Assembly: GCA_019634245.1 (NCBI GenBank)
Contig: JAHQVR010000001.1
Coordinates: forward strand, 1 to 12,853
Length of the DNA stretch: 12,853 nt
Direction of reading: 5' to 3'
Source: Gammaproteobacteria bacterium
Lineage (GTDB): Bacteria; Pseudomonadota; Gammaproteobacteria; Granulosicoccales; Granulosicoccaceae
Both the position numbers and the translations under genes were made by a program. Positions 5,064-12,472 of this stretch are shown here, piece by piece; position 1 is the stretch's first letter, and every line of letters begins with the position of its first letter. The notes beneath the pieces are model-generated. The model saw only the letters and a program-made list of their open reading frames with translations. It was not told where the DNA came from and did no database searches.

Positions 5064-6788
5064 ATGGCGATAGGGCACCCGCTGAGAAAACTCGATATCA
5101 AATTATCGGATAGCGGCTTCTACAAAGGTTTCAATCAAGCGGTTGTTCTAGCGTCAAAAATCATCATAGCGCTGGTGGTTCTTTGGGCGGTTATAGATCC
5201 TGAGTCTGCAGGCCAAAAACTGGGAGATTTAAAAACCTGGTCTTTTAATCACTTAAATTACTATTACACCTGGGCGGTCGCCTTTTTTATTATTGTTTGT
5301 GCCGTTATCGCGTTAGTCCCTAAGTGGGGAAAAACCAAATTGGGTACACCTGATGGTGTTCCAGAGTTTTCAAATTTTTCTTGGTTTTCCATGATGTTTG
5401 GAGCGGGTATCGGCATCGGTATGTTGGGATACGCCACTGGCGAACCGATGTGGCATATGGGTGATAACCCGGATATCCGATTAAGTGTGCTCGCCATAAC
5501 AGAGTCGTTGAAAGCTGCCAGTATTGCGATCCCCGAAGGCGCTGATGTTTGGGCACTTTATAAAGAACAAGTGGCAGCAGGTTCCGTGACTGCCATCGAT
5601 GGTTTGGTGGAACCAAAAACCGCTTCTACCTTGGTGTCTGTTTACAAATACTCCTTTTTACATTGGGGGTTTGGGGCCTGGGCTTGCTATGCATTAGTCG
5701 GAATTTCTCTGGCCTTTTTTAGCTATTCTCGTGGGTTGCCGCTGACTATTCGCTCTACATTAGCACCGCTGTTTGGTAAAAGCCTTGAAGGGCCGCTCGG
5801 GCATGTGGTCGATATTACGGCCGTTGTTGCCACGATACTCGGCATTTCCCAAACTATAGGTTTGGGTTTGGCGTCTTTCTCCTCAGGTCTTTACAACATC
5901 ACTGGTGCAGAATGGTTACTGGCCGATGGTGAACCTTCAACGGGTTCGATGTTGCTGGCATTAGCGGTGGTGATGGTGTGTTCCACTTTGTCAGCGCTGT
6001 CTGGTGTGGGTAAAGGAATAAAATGGTTGAGTAACCTCAACATGGTGTTGTCCTTTGGGTTGCTAGCATTTTTCTTGATATTCGGATCTACGATGTTTGC
6101 GCTTGCTCTATTGGGTAAAGGTATATTTACTTATGTCATTAGTTTGCCCGCGCTGACATTCACGGTGTTTCCAGCTGAAGGCGCTGGTAGTCCAGGCGAA
6201 TGGCAGGGTTGGTGGTCGATATTCTATTGGGCTTGGTGGATAGCGTTTGCGCCCTTCGTTGGTATCTTCTTGGCCCGCATATCGAAAAATAGAACGATAC
6301 GCGAATTTGTTCTGGGGGCGATTATTGCCCCATCTTTGATGTGCTTTCTTTGGTTCGCTCTGCTGGGTGGAACCGCGATTGATCTAGAGTTGAATGGTGC
6401 AGCGGAAGGGCAAATATACGCGAAAAGTTTAACCGCACAATTGTATGAAGTCATCAACATCATGTTGAGCTCAGGGCTGGCCACTATGATGTCAGTGCTG
6501 ATTGTGATTCTGTTATTAACTTATTTAGTCACTTCCGCTGATTCGGCCGTTCTGGTGGTGAATACAATTAACGCGGGTGGGGCGGCTGGCACCGCTGGTA
6601 AGCTGCACATAATCGTATGGGGGCTGATATTGACCGCAGTGATTGCGGCGTTGCTGCTCGCAGGTGGTCTTAACGCTATTCAGGCTGCAATGATTATTGG
6701 TGCTATACCCTTTTCGTTTATGATGATCTTAATGGGCATTGCATTAATCAAAGCATTAATACGCGATGGTATGAGAGAAGGCGGGTGA
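5064..6788 (+). CDS. BCCT-family betaine/choline/carnitine transporter
   Basis: This 574-residue inner-membrane carrier belongs to the BCCT family, which takes up betaine, choline, carnitine or related zwitterions, usually coupled to Na+ or H+. The glycine-rich substrate-site helix GAGIGIGMLGY is at 113-123 and the diagnostic tryptophan-rich segment GWWSIFYWAWWIAFAPFVG at about 382-400, followed by FLARISKNRTIREFVLGAII. About twelve hydrophobic helices can be seen between roughly 25 and 565. The segment between the glycine-rich helix and the FLHWGFGAWACYALVG helix is about 70 residues, some 40 more than I expect for the family, and is hydrophilic. There is no long C-terminal osmosensing tail. 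The start ATG has AGGAGAG six bases or less upstream (5053-5059). It is monocistronic by layout; the substrate cannot be assigned from the sequence. Confidence 0.92.
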   Translation: MAIGHPLRKLDIKLSDSGFYKGFNQAVVLASKIIIALVVLWAVIDPESAGQKLGDLKTWSFNHLNYYYTWAVAFFIIVCAVIALVPKWGKTKLGTPDGVPEFSNFSWFSMMFGAGIGIGMLGYATGEPMWHMGDNPDIRLSVLAITESLKAASIAIPEGADVWALYKEQVAAGSVTAIDGLVEPKTASTLVSVYKYSFLHWGFGAWACYALVGISLAFFSYSRGLPLTIRSTLAPLFGKSLEGPLGHVVDITAVVATILGISQTIGLGLASFSSGLYNITGAEWLLADGEPSTGSMLLALAVVMVCSTLSALSGVGKGIKWLSNLNMVLSFGLLAFFLIFGSTMFALALLGKGIFTYVISLPALTFTVFPAEGAGSPGEWQGWWSIFYWAWWIAFAPFVGIFLARISKNRTIREFVLGAIIAPSLMCFLWFALLGGTAIDLELNGAAEGQIYAKSLTAQLYEVINIMLSSGLATMMSVLIVILLLTYLVTSADSAVLVVNTINAGGAAGTAGKLHIIVWGLILTAVIAALLLAGGLNAIQAAMIIGAIPFSFMMILMGIALIKALIRDGMREGG

Positions 6789-6862
6789 CGGGGGCGCTGA
6801 GCTCGTACTTGTGTACGCCCGTAGGTGATGCAAGCGGCTTATTGCGGAAAATTTACTTGTAC

Positions 6863-9388
6863 CTACCGCGCTACACTTTTAAGCAACATGGCTGGTGAAA
6901 CCGATAACGATTTCAACAGCCATAGGGCACCAGAGAGTAAGCACAGGCAGCTAGTGATTATCGCAATGGTCAATCCGAGCACCCAAAGCCCACCCATCGT
7001 GAGTTTTAACCAATACTCCAGTACGACCCAAGCGATCACTGTTCCGATGGTGGTCGCAAACAACGTAAGCGTCAAAGCCAGCAGTAAGTATTCGTAAATA
7101 ACACTTCTAAAAATGAGGCTGGTTCGAGTGCCAACCGCATGCATAACAGTGGCTTCGTAGAGTTGCCGCTGTCGGCTAACGGCAACAACACTTCCCATAA
7201 CCAAAATACTGGCGGCTAAGCTGACTATCGCTATGGCCAAAACGCCCCAGCTGGCGCTAGCCAGTACTGAGCGAGCCGCGGCCAAGACTTTTGCTGTTCT
7301 AACCATGACCACATTGGGATACTCAGTTGCCACAGCACTCATTGCCGATACATCTTTTCCGGCATCCACGCGAATGCTGCCGATGTTTCGGGTAATAAAA
7401 GGATCTAGTACTCCTGGGCTAAAGACCGCTTCCAACCAAAAACTGGTTTCAAAACGAGCTTGGGAGTAGATGGCGGTGAGTGTGGCAGGGATGTCTTCGC
7501 CCAGGATGCTGAACATCAAATTGTCGCCCACTTGTAACCCTAACTGATCCGCCTCGCGGTCTTCCATGGCCACTAATGTTGAGCCGTCGTAGTCGTCCGG
7601 CCACCAGGCGCCACGATCAACGGTTGTATTGTCAATGCTGGCGTTTCGGTAACTCAGTTTGTGTTCATCATTTGCCTCTAGTGCACGTTGCGCTGAGTTA
7701 CTACTGCTGAGCGTCTCGCCATTGACTTTCGTTAATCGACCCAATACCAATGGCACGACTGCCATTTCTTGAAACCCATCGATTGATTGAACCAATTGGG
7801 TAAACGAGTCCACCTGTGGTTGTTGTAGATCATAGAAAACTAACGAAGGCGCACGCCCTGGGACAGTGCTATTGAGTGTGTTGACAGTGGCTGCTATCAC
7901 CAAGCTGGCGGCGACTATCAAGGTCAATGCGGTTCCCAATGATAACAGCATAGGGCGCAGTGACGAACTTTTACGCGACAAACTCGCGCTGGCCAGCCGT
8001 ACTGCAACCCGCTGTTTGAAAATGACCAGTGAAGAGAGCCAGCGCGTTGCCGTACGAATGCCTTTAATAATGAGCTCTAACAACAATAACAAACCAATAA
8101 ACACTAGGACAAACCCGATGGCCACCCACGGTTCCGGTATCAGTAGCAGGAGCAACGCGACTAATATAATAAAGACTGCCAAGGTAGCTCTGCGATAATT
8201 TTTCGGTGTGGTGGCAGAGTCGGGTATGAGCCCGCGAATTAAATGTCCTGTTGGTAGCTTGAGTGTGCGGCCCAACAACGGTAGTGCAAATAATAAAGAC
8301 GTGAGAACACCAAATACGATGGACAGTAGAGTAGGTAACAAAAGTTGCGTGATGCCAGTATCCATTGGTAGTCGAGCACTCAAACTCAATGCGGTAAACC
8401 AGGCAATACAAGCTCCAAGTACAGCTCCCACGGCACTGGCAATAGCGCCTAAAATAATGACCTGCCCGACAAAGATCCACGCCACCTGCGCATCTTTAAA
8501 CCCTAGGGATTGCAACGTTGCGACGGTACTAAACTTGGTCTGTAGCCAGGCATTAATACTGTTCGACACGCCAAGGCCTCCAATAAACAAAGTGCTAAAG
8601 CCAATTAATAAAAGCACTGAGGCCACCTTGTTTAGTCGATCTGACACGAGGTCGCTACGATCTTGAATAGTTTGAACTTCCCAAGTGGCTGTCGGAAATT
8701 GCTGGCTCAGCCTGTCTCGCCAGATTGCAGGGTCGTCGCTAATCCGCACTCGGTAATCATAGTCAACCAAACTGGTCGGTTGTAGCAGGCCGCTGGCAGT
8801 AAGAGCCTCTTTATGAACGAGTACCGGTGGGCCTCGAACATCTGCCCGTAAACTACGATCAGGTTGTTGGATGATGGTTGCACGCAGTTCCATCTCCAAT
8901 TCTCCGATCGTTACAACCTGACCGGCTTTTAGACCTAACTGTTCGATCAGTACAGGGTCAAACGCAGCACCCCAAAGTCCATCATCAGAAAGAGCCATGG
9001 CACTGTGAAGGGTATGGCTGTTGGATAACTCAACCTCTCCGTACAACGGATAAGCAGTGTCGACACTTTGCAGCTCTACAACCGTAAATTCTCCATTTTC
9101 TGTCCCCAGCATGGTGCGCAGCTCCAGCAGTAGGGATACGTCGCCGTTTGCTTGTATCCAGGCCAGTTGTTCCTTTGAAAGCGGGGTTCTTTGGCTAATT
9201 TGCAGATCCCCTCCAAACAGGTGGCGTTGTTGTTCGGCAAAGCCCTGTTTGACGAGCTCCAACAAATTAGCGCACGCTGAAACCAGAATAATTCCAAGAA
9301 CCAGGCTGGCACAGAACAGCCATAACGACCGCATCGCGCGGCTGCCGTGTAGATCACGCAGAGCTAGTCCGAGTAGTGTTTTATGCAT
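6863..9388 (-). CDS. ybbP: YbbP-like ABC transporter permease (FtsX domains)
   Basis: This large inner-membrane permease pairs with the ATPase just upstream. From the ATG at 9388 it has 841 residues, near the length of E. coli YbbP (about 800). It has one helix at about 21-40, a large periplasmic domain to about 250, a first FtsX block (VATLQSLGFKDAQVAWIFVGQ near 289-309) with three helices to about 373, extra helices at about 401-440 and 480-503, a second periplasmic domain, and a C-terminal FtsX block (ATVMHAVGTRTSLIFRSV) with three helices. The duplicated FtsX layout is typical of mechanotransmission-type or lipid/lipoprotein-related exporters. I prefer 9388 to an ATG at 9460, since MHKTLLGLALRDLHGSR matches the family N-terminus and leaves 11 bases after the ATPase stop. 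Ends convergent with the BCCT gene, 74 bases apart. Physiological substrate unknown. Confidence 0.88.
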   Translation of the reverse strand: MHKTLLGLALRDLHGSRAMRSLWLFCASLVLGIILVSACANLLELVKQGFAEQQRHLFGGDLQISQRTPLSKEQLAWIQANGDVSLLLELRTMLGTENGEFTVVELQSVDTAYPLYGEVELSNSHTLHSAMALSDDGLWGAAFDPVLIEQLGLKAGQVVTIGELEMELRATIIQQPDRSLRADVRGPPVLVHKEALTASGLLQPTSLVDYDYRVRISDDPAIWRDRLSQQFPTATWEVQTIQDRSDLVSDRLNKVASVLLLIGFSTLFIGGLGVSNSINAWLQTKFSTVATLQSLGFKDAQVAWIFVGQVIILGAIASAVGAVLGACIAWFTALSLSARLPMDTGITQLLLPTLLSIVFGVLTSLLFALPLLGRTLKLPTGHLIRGLIPDSATTPKNYRRATLAVFIILVALLLLLIPEPWVAIGFVLVFIGLLLLLELIIKGIRTATRWLSSLVIFKQRVAVRLASASLSRKSSSLRPMLLSLGTALTLIVAASLVIAATVNTLNSTVPGRAPSLVFYDLQQPQVDSFTQLVQSIDGFQEMAVVPLVLGRLTKVNGETLSSSNSAQRALEANDEHKLSYRNASIDNTTVDRGAWWPDDYDGSTLVAMEDREADQLGLQVGDNLMFSILGEDIPATLTAIYSQARFETSFWLEAVFSPGVLDPFITRNIGSIRVDAGKDVSAMSAVATEYPNVVMVRTAKVLAAARSVLASASWGVLAIAIVSLAASILVMGSVVAVSRQRQLYEATVMHAVGTRTSLIFRSVIYEYLLLALTLTLFATTIGTVIAWVVLEYWLKLTMGGLWVLGLTIAIITSCLCLLSGALWLLKSLSVSPAMLLKSVAR

Positions 9389-9399
9389 CGGTAGCGGAA

Positions 9400-10074
9400 T
9401 CAGTGGCCATAAGCGACGGGTTTGAGCTGTCCTTCTTGTAGTCTTAGCGTGCGGTCGCAACGTTTAGCTAGATCCATATCATGAGTGACCAGAAGCAAGG
9501 CAGCTCCAGTCTCTCGATTAAGGTCTAACAATAGTTTCATAACCACCTCTCCGGTGTTTTCATCCAGATTTCCAGTGGGTTCATCGGCGACGATCAATCT
9601 TGGTTTGTGCACGAGAGCCCTTGCCATTGCTACGCGCTGTTGCTCGCCACCCGATAATTGCGCCGGATAATGTTCTGCCCGATCGGCAAGCCCCACTTTT
9701 GTCAGCATGTCGAGCGCCGTTACCCTAGAGTTTGGTACGCCGCTAATGTCCAACGGCAGCGCGACATTCTCGCGAGCATTTAATGTGGGAATAAGATGAA
9801 ACGATTGAAACACAATACCTATATGTTCTCGCCTTAGGTCGGCGCGTTCATCCGCTGATAGCGCTGCTAAATCCTTCCCATCGAAATGAACGGTGCCTGA
9901 AGACACGTATTCAAGCCCTGTGAGAATGAGTAGCAAGGTTGACTTACCTGAACCCGAAGGACCGACAATCGCTACTCGTTCACGCGCCTGCACGGATAAG
10001 TCCAGTGATTGCAGAACAGACACGGTGGTCTCGGGCAGCGAGTAGCGTTTACTCACATCGATGAGTTCGATCAT
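9400..10074 (-). CDS. ybbA: YbbA-like ABC transporter ATPase
   Basis: This 224-residue cytosolic ATP-binding subunit belongs to the LolD/MacB/YbbA group that works with FtsX-type permeases. It has Walker [10 protein letters not shown] at 38-46, Q-loop Gln90 in [10 protein letters not shown], signature LSGGEQQR at 140-147, Walker B LIVADEP at 160-166 with the following TGNLD D-loop, and switch His198 in LLVTHD. All catalytic motifs are intact. It is the first gene of a two-gene operon and its stop is 11 bases before the permease ATG. No strong ribosome site precedes the ATG at 10074. LolD is a close relative, but the single long permease downstream, with duplicated FtsX blocks, fits YbbA better than the LolCDE system. 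The E. coli neighbour tesA is absent from the adjacent sequence. Confidence 0.9.
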   Translation of the reverse strand: MIELIDVSKRYSLPETTVSVLQSLDLSVQARERVAIVGPSGSGKSTLLLILTGLEYVSSGTVHFDGKDLAALSADERADLRREHIGIVFQSFHLIPTLNARENVALPLDISGVPNSRVTALDMLTKVGLADRAEHYPAQLSGGEQQRVAMARALVHKPRLIVADEPTGNLDENTGEVVMKLLLDLNRETGAALLLVTHDMDLAKRCDRTLRLQEGQLKPVAYGH

Positions 10075-10246
10075 ATTAGGACACGTACATAAGATGTTTG
10101 CGGTTCATTAAACAGGTTTGTTCCGCTTTAGTCATACCTTTCCAATAAAGCGTTAATGGTTGAATAGTCCTAACACTAACTGTTGCGGCCAGTTGGGGCC
10201 CGTGGCTGGCTAGTTCCCGACCCTGCACACCTCTGATCTCACCCAT

Positions 10247-10278
10247 GGTCTTGAGTTCACGCTATGTCTGTGAAGACC
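10247..10278. repeat. Bulged hairpin in the ybbA-iclR spacer
   Basis: GGTCT (10247-10251) and TCAC (10257-10260) pair with GTGA and AGACC (10270-10278) to form a 9-bp stem with a five-base bulge and a nine-base loop. No T-run follows. Function unknown. Confidence 0.3.
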
Positions 10279-10327
10279 CAGACTTGTGGACCTGTTCAGA
10301 GTGCGAGAAGTTGCTCGAATACGAAAG

Positions 10328-10373
10328 ATATTCTACTAATATGAAAATAACTCCAGTAATATGAGAATATAAT
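10328..10373 (+). promoter_or_regulatory. Candidate iclR promoter with direct and inverted repeats (autoregulatory site)
   Basis: TAATATGAAAAT (10337-10348) and TAATATGAGAAT (10357-10368) are direct repeats differing at one base and spaced 20 bases apart, about two helical turns. ATATTCT (10328-10334) and AGAATAT (10364-10370) form a wider inverted repeat over the same stretch. TATAAT at 10368-10373 is a perfect -10 hexamer that overlaps the second repeat; the -35 region is poor, so the promoter may need an activator. IclR proteins often control their own or adjacent promoters (established), which makes this the likely site for the protein encoded next door (inferred). Confidence 0.45.
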
Positions 10374-10391
10374 TGACTTACTAGCTAGAAG

Positions 10392-11282
10392 ATGAGATTT
10401 TTCGTGTCTGACGTAGACAGAGTTGCCAAGACCATCGAAGCCGAAGCGCATAGTAGTGAATCCCTGCCGACTGAGCCCGCAGGCTTTGAAGCGGTGTCGA
10501 CTCTGAACCCATCGGGGTCCAAGCAAATCCAGTCGGTGGGTCGAGCCCTCACCATTCTTGAGCTGTTGGCGGCCGAAGGCGACGCCTTGCCACTGAAGGA
10601 GCTTGCGAGTCGATCCCAGCTCAACCAATCCACATGCCATCACTTGATATCGACATTGGTTGGTCGTGGTTACATAGATCACCAAGGCCGCAACCGCGGT
10701 TATGGGCTCGGGCGTAAATTTCACGAACTCGCTGATCTTGCCGGCAGGCAGACTGATTTGGCCGAGATTCTCAAACAGAACGTCGAGGCTTTAAGCAAAA
10801 AATTGGAGCAGAGTGTGCAGCTTGCGGTGCTTAGTGATACATCACTTGTTACCAAGCTCAGTTGCCAACACCCCAAAAATCACTTTGCCGAACCTGACGA
10901 ACTGATCAAAATGTCAGCCTCACATGCAGCGGCTACCGGCAAGGCGATCTTAGCCTGGCTACCCGATTCTGAGCTCGTAAGAGTGATTGCTGCAAACGGT
11001 CTAACTGGGTATACCCCGAACACCATAACCAGTCTGTCAGGCCTTATTGAGGAATTGCGTCATGTACGGCGAAACGGATTTGCTGTCGACGATGAAGAAC
11101 TTAGAGAAGGAATCGTGTGTGTAGGGTCTGCGTTGCGTGAGAGCAGCGGTGCCGTCGTGGCTTCGATCTCGGTAACGATTCCTGCAGTTGATGCAACACC
11201 CGAATACCGAAAAGCCTTGTCACAATCGGTAATACAAGCGGCACAACAGTTTTCTAAACGGCTTGGAAATACCAAGCCATAA
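10392..11282 (+). CDS. IclR-family transcriptional regulator
   Basis: This is a 296-residue DNA-binding regulator. The winged helix-turn-helix is at about 46-110 (IQSVGRALTILELLA, recognition helix in LNQSTCHHLISTLVGRGY), and the IclR effector-binding domain is at about 125-293, with SHAAATGKAILAWLP at 177-191 and the signature AVDDEELREGIVCVGSALRE at 231-250. Members sense small carboxylic or aromatic acids and regulate nearby catabolic genes. The N-terminus is about 35 residues longer than usual and the ATG at 10392 has no ribosome site. A GTG at 10494 would give a more typical start (STLNPSGSKQIQSVGRA) and has AGG about ten bases upstream, so the true start is open. The dehydrogenase gene begins 42 bases downstream, in the same direction, and the repeat box at 10328-10373 lies just upstream. 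Confidence 0.9.
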   Translation: MRFFVSDVDRVAKTIEAEAHSSESLPTEPAGFEAVSTLNPSGSKQIQSVGRALTILELLAAEGDALPLKELASRSQLNQSTCHHLISTLVGRGYIDHQGRNRGYGLGRKFHELADLAGRQTDLAEILKQNVEALSKKLEQSVQLAVLSDTSLVTKLSCQHPKNHFAEPDELIKMSASHAAATGKAILAWLPDSELVRVIAANGLTGYTPNTITSLSGLIEELRHVRRNGFAVDDEELREGIVCVGSALRESSGAVVASISVTIPAVDATPEYRKALSQSVIQAAQQFSKRLGNTKP

Positions 11283-11310
11283 ACGAAAAAAATAGTCAAA
11301 GTGATTATTC

Positions 11311-11315
11311 AGGAG
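11311..11315 (+). promoter_or_regulatory. Ribosome binding site favouring the dehydrogenase start at 11325
   Basis: AGGAG is nine bases before the ATG at 11325. It is only three bases from the in-frame ATG at 11319 and fifteen from the one at 11331, so the middle of the three starts fits best. Confidence 0.55.
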
Positions 11316-11324
11316 TAGATGTTA

Positions 11325-12455
11325 ATGGCAATGCCCGAGAACGTAGCAGTAGATTCGAATTACCCGATACCCGAAACTATGAAAGCCTGGGTTTTGGGCG
11401 ACCCTGGTGAACTTACGCTCAGCGAAAAACCAGTTCCGACACCGGGAAGAGCTGAGGTGTTAGTTCGTATTGATGCCGTGGCTATCTGTGCGACCGATTT
11501 GGAAATCATTTATCACGGCCCTCCGGCTGAGATTGAAGGTGGTGATCCGTTCAATAAAAATTTTACTCCCGGACATGAGTATATGGGCACAGTTGTAGCG
11601 TTAGGGCCGGGTGTGGATGAATATAAGATTGGCGAGCGAGTCACGGTTGAGATTCACGCAGGATGCGGGCAATGCAAGCGGTGTCGAGAAGGCATGTATA
11701 CCGCCTGCCATAACTATGGCAAGAATTATGGCGATGTGGACAAAGGGCATCGAGCCAATGGTTTTACCACTGATGGTGGCTTTGCGGAATATAACGTTAA
11801 CAACATTACTACCTTGGTACACGTCGATGACAATATGTCTGACGAGGAAGCCACACTGGTGGTAACTGCGGGTACTGCGATGTACGGGCTAACTGAGTTG
11901 GGTGGCCTGGTAGCTGGTGAGAGTGTCGTGGTCACAGGGCCAGGTCCGATAGGGCTTTTGGGTGTGGCGGTAGCGAAAGCCATGGGGGCGCAACCCGTTA
12001 TCTTGACAGGTACTCGGGATAACCGATTAGAAATTGGCAAACAGTTGGGTGCTGATCATGTGATCAATGTACGCAACGAGAATGTGGTTGAGAAAGTACG
12101 TGAGTTAAACGGCGGCAGAGGCGTTGACTACGTACTGGAGTGCGCAGGTGCACCTAATGGTGTGAACGATGCTGCGCAGATGTTGAACCGAGGCGGGAAG
12201 ATTTGTTTAGCAGCCTTCCCTGGGAACAGCCCAGAAGTGGATGTCGCTTATCTCGTTCGAAATAACATTTACATGTATGGCATCCGTGGCGAAGGTAAGA
12301 CTGCAACGCATAGAGCCGAAGCCTTCATGAGGCAGAAGCGCTTTGATGCCACGCTGGTTCATACTCATACCTTCGATATGGCTGAATTAAAAGAGGCATT
12401 AAGATACGCAAAGGATCGAGTAGAAGACGCCATTAAAGTTGTTGTTAAAAACTAA
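11325..12455 (+). CDS. Zinc-type medium-chain alcohol dehydrogenase
   Basis: This 376-residue NAD(P)-dependent oxidoreductase belongs to the medium-chain dehydrogenase family (threonine/sorbitol/alcohol dehydrogenase group). C55 with T57-D58 and G83-H84-E85 supply catalytic-zinc ligands. C114, C117, C120 and C128 form the complete structural zinc site. The Rossmann motif GPGPIG is at 205-210. By eye, the residue aligned with the fourth catalytic-zinc Glu of sorbitol-type enzymes is V180 (EEATLVVTAG), which is worth checking. After the second strand of the Rossmann fold the sequence is TGTRDNRLE, without the usual NAD-type Asp at the strand end, so cofactor choice is uncertain. It lies between an IclR regulator and a molybdenum hydroxylase subunit, so it probably oxidises an alcohol intermediate in the pathway they serve. 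The substrate is not predictable. Confidence 0.88.
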   Translation: MAMPENVAVDSNYPIPETMKAWVLGDPGELTLSEKPVPTPGRAEVLVRIDAVAICATDLEIIYHGPPAEIEGGDPFNKNFTPGHEYMGTVVALGPGVDEYKIGERVTVEIHAGCGQCKRCREGMYTACHNYGKNYGDVDKGHRANGFTTDGGFAEYNVNNITTLVHVDDNMSDEEATLVVTAGTAMYGLTELGGLVAGESVVVTGPGPIGLLGVAVAKAMGAQPVILTGTRDNRLEIGKQLGADHVINVRNENVVEKVRELNGGRGVDYVLECAGAPNGVNDAAQMLNRGGKICLAAFPGNSPEVDVAYLVRNNIYMYGIRGEGKTATHRAEAFMRQKRFDATLVHTHTFDMAELKEALRYAKDRVEDAIKVVVKN

Positions 12456-12472
12456 ACGTTAGCGAGCGAACC

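Larger units (their letters stand above)
10075..10391. other. Divergent intergenic region between ybbA and iclR
   Basis: This 317-base spacer separates the leftward ybbA operon and the rightward iclR operon, so it should hold two promoters. On the right it has two A+T-rich direct repeats and a consensus -10 box (10337-10373). In the middle are a bulged hairpin (10247-10278) and short repeats AACTG/CAGTT (10178-10194) and GCCAG/CTGGC (10188-10210). A 39-codon frame with three cysteines (10245-10364) lacks a ribosome site. I could not find a convincing promoter for ybbA. Confidence 0.6.

Noticed and set aside
6791..6820. GGGCG/CGCCC inverted repeat between the convergent BCCT and permease genes, as a bidirectional terminator.
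   Set aside because: The stem is only 5 bp with a 19-base loop and no T-run on either strand, so it does not support a terminator call.
8064..8666. Long overlapping frames on both strands inside the permease gene.
   Set aside because: They have unlikely residue composition, no family motifs and lie within a gene with clear FtsX features.
10245..10364. A 39-codon + strand frame with three cysteines (YVCEDPDLWTCSECEKLL) that looks a little like a zinc knuckle.
   Set aside because: No ribosome site lies before the ATG, the frame upstream is not coding-like, and its 3' end overlaps the iclR promoter repeats. Chance is the simplest explanation.
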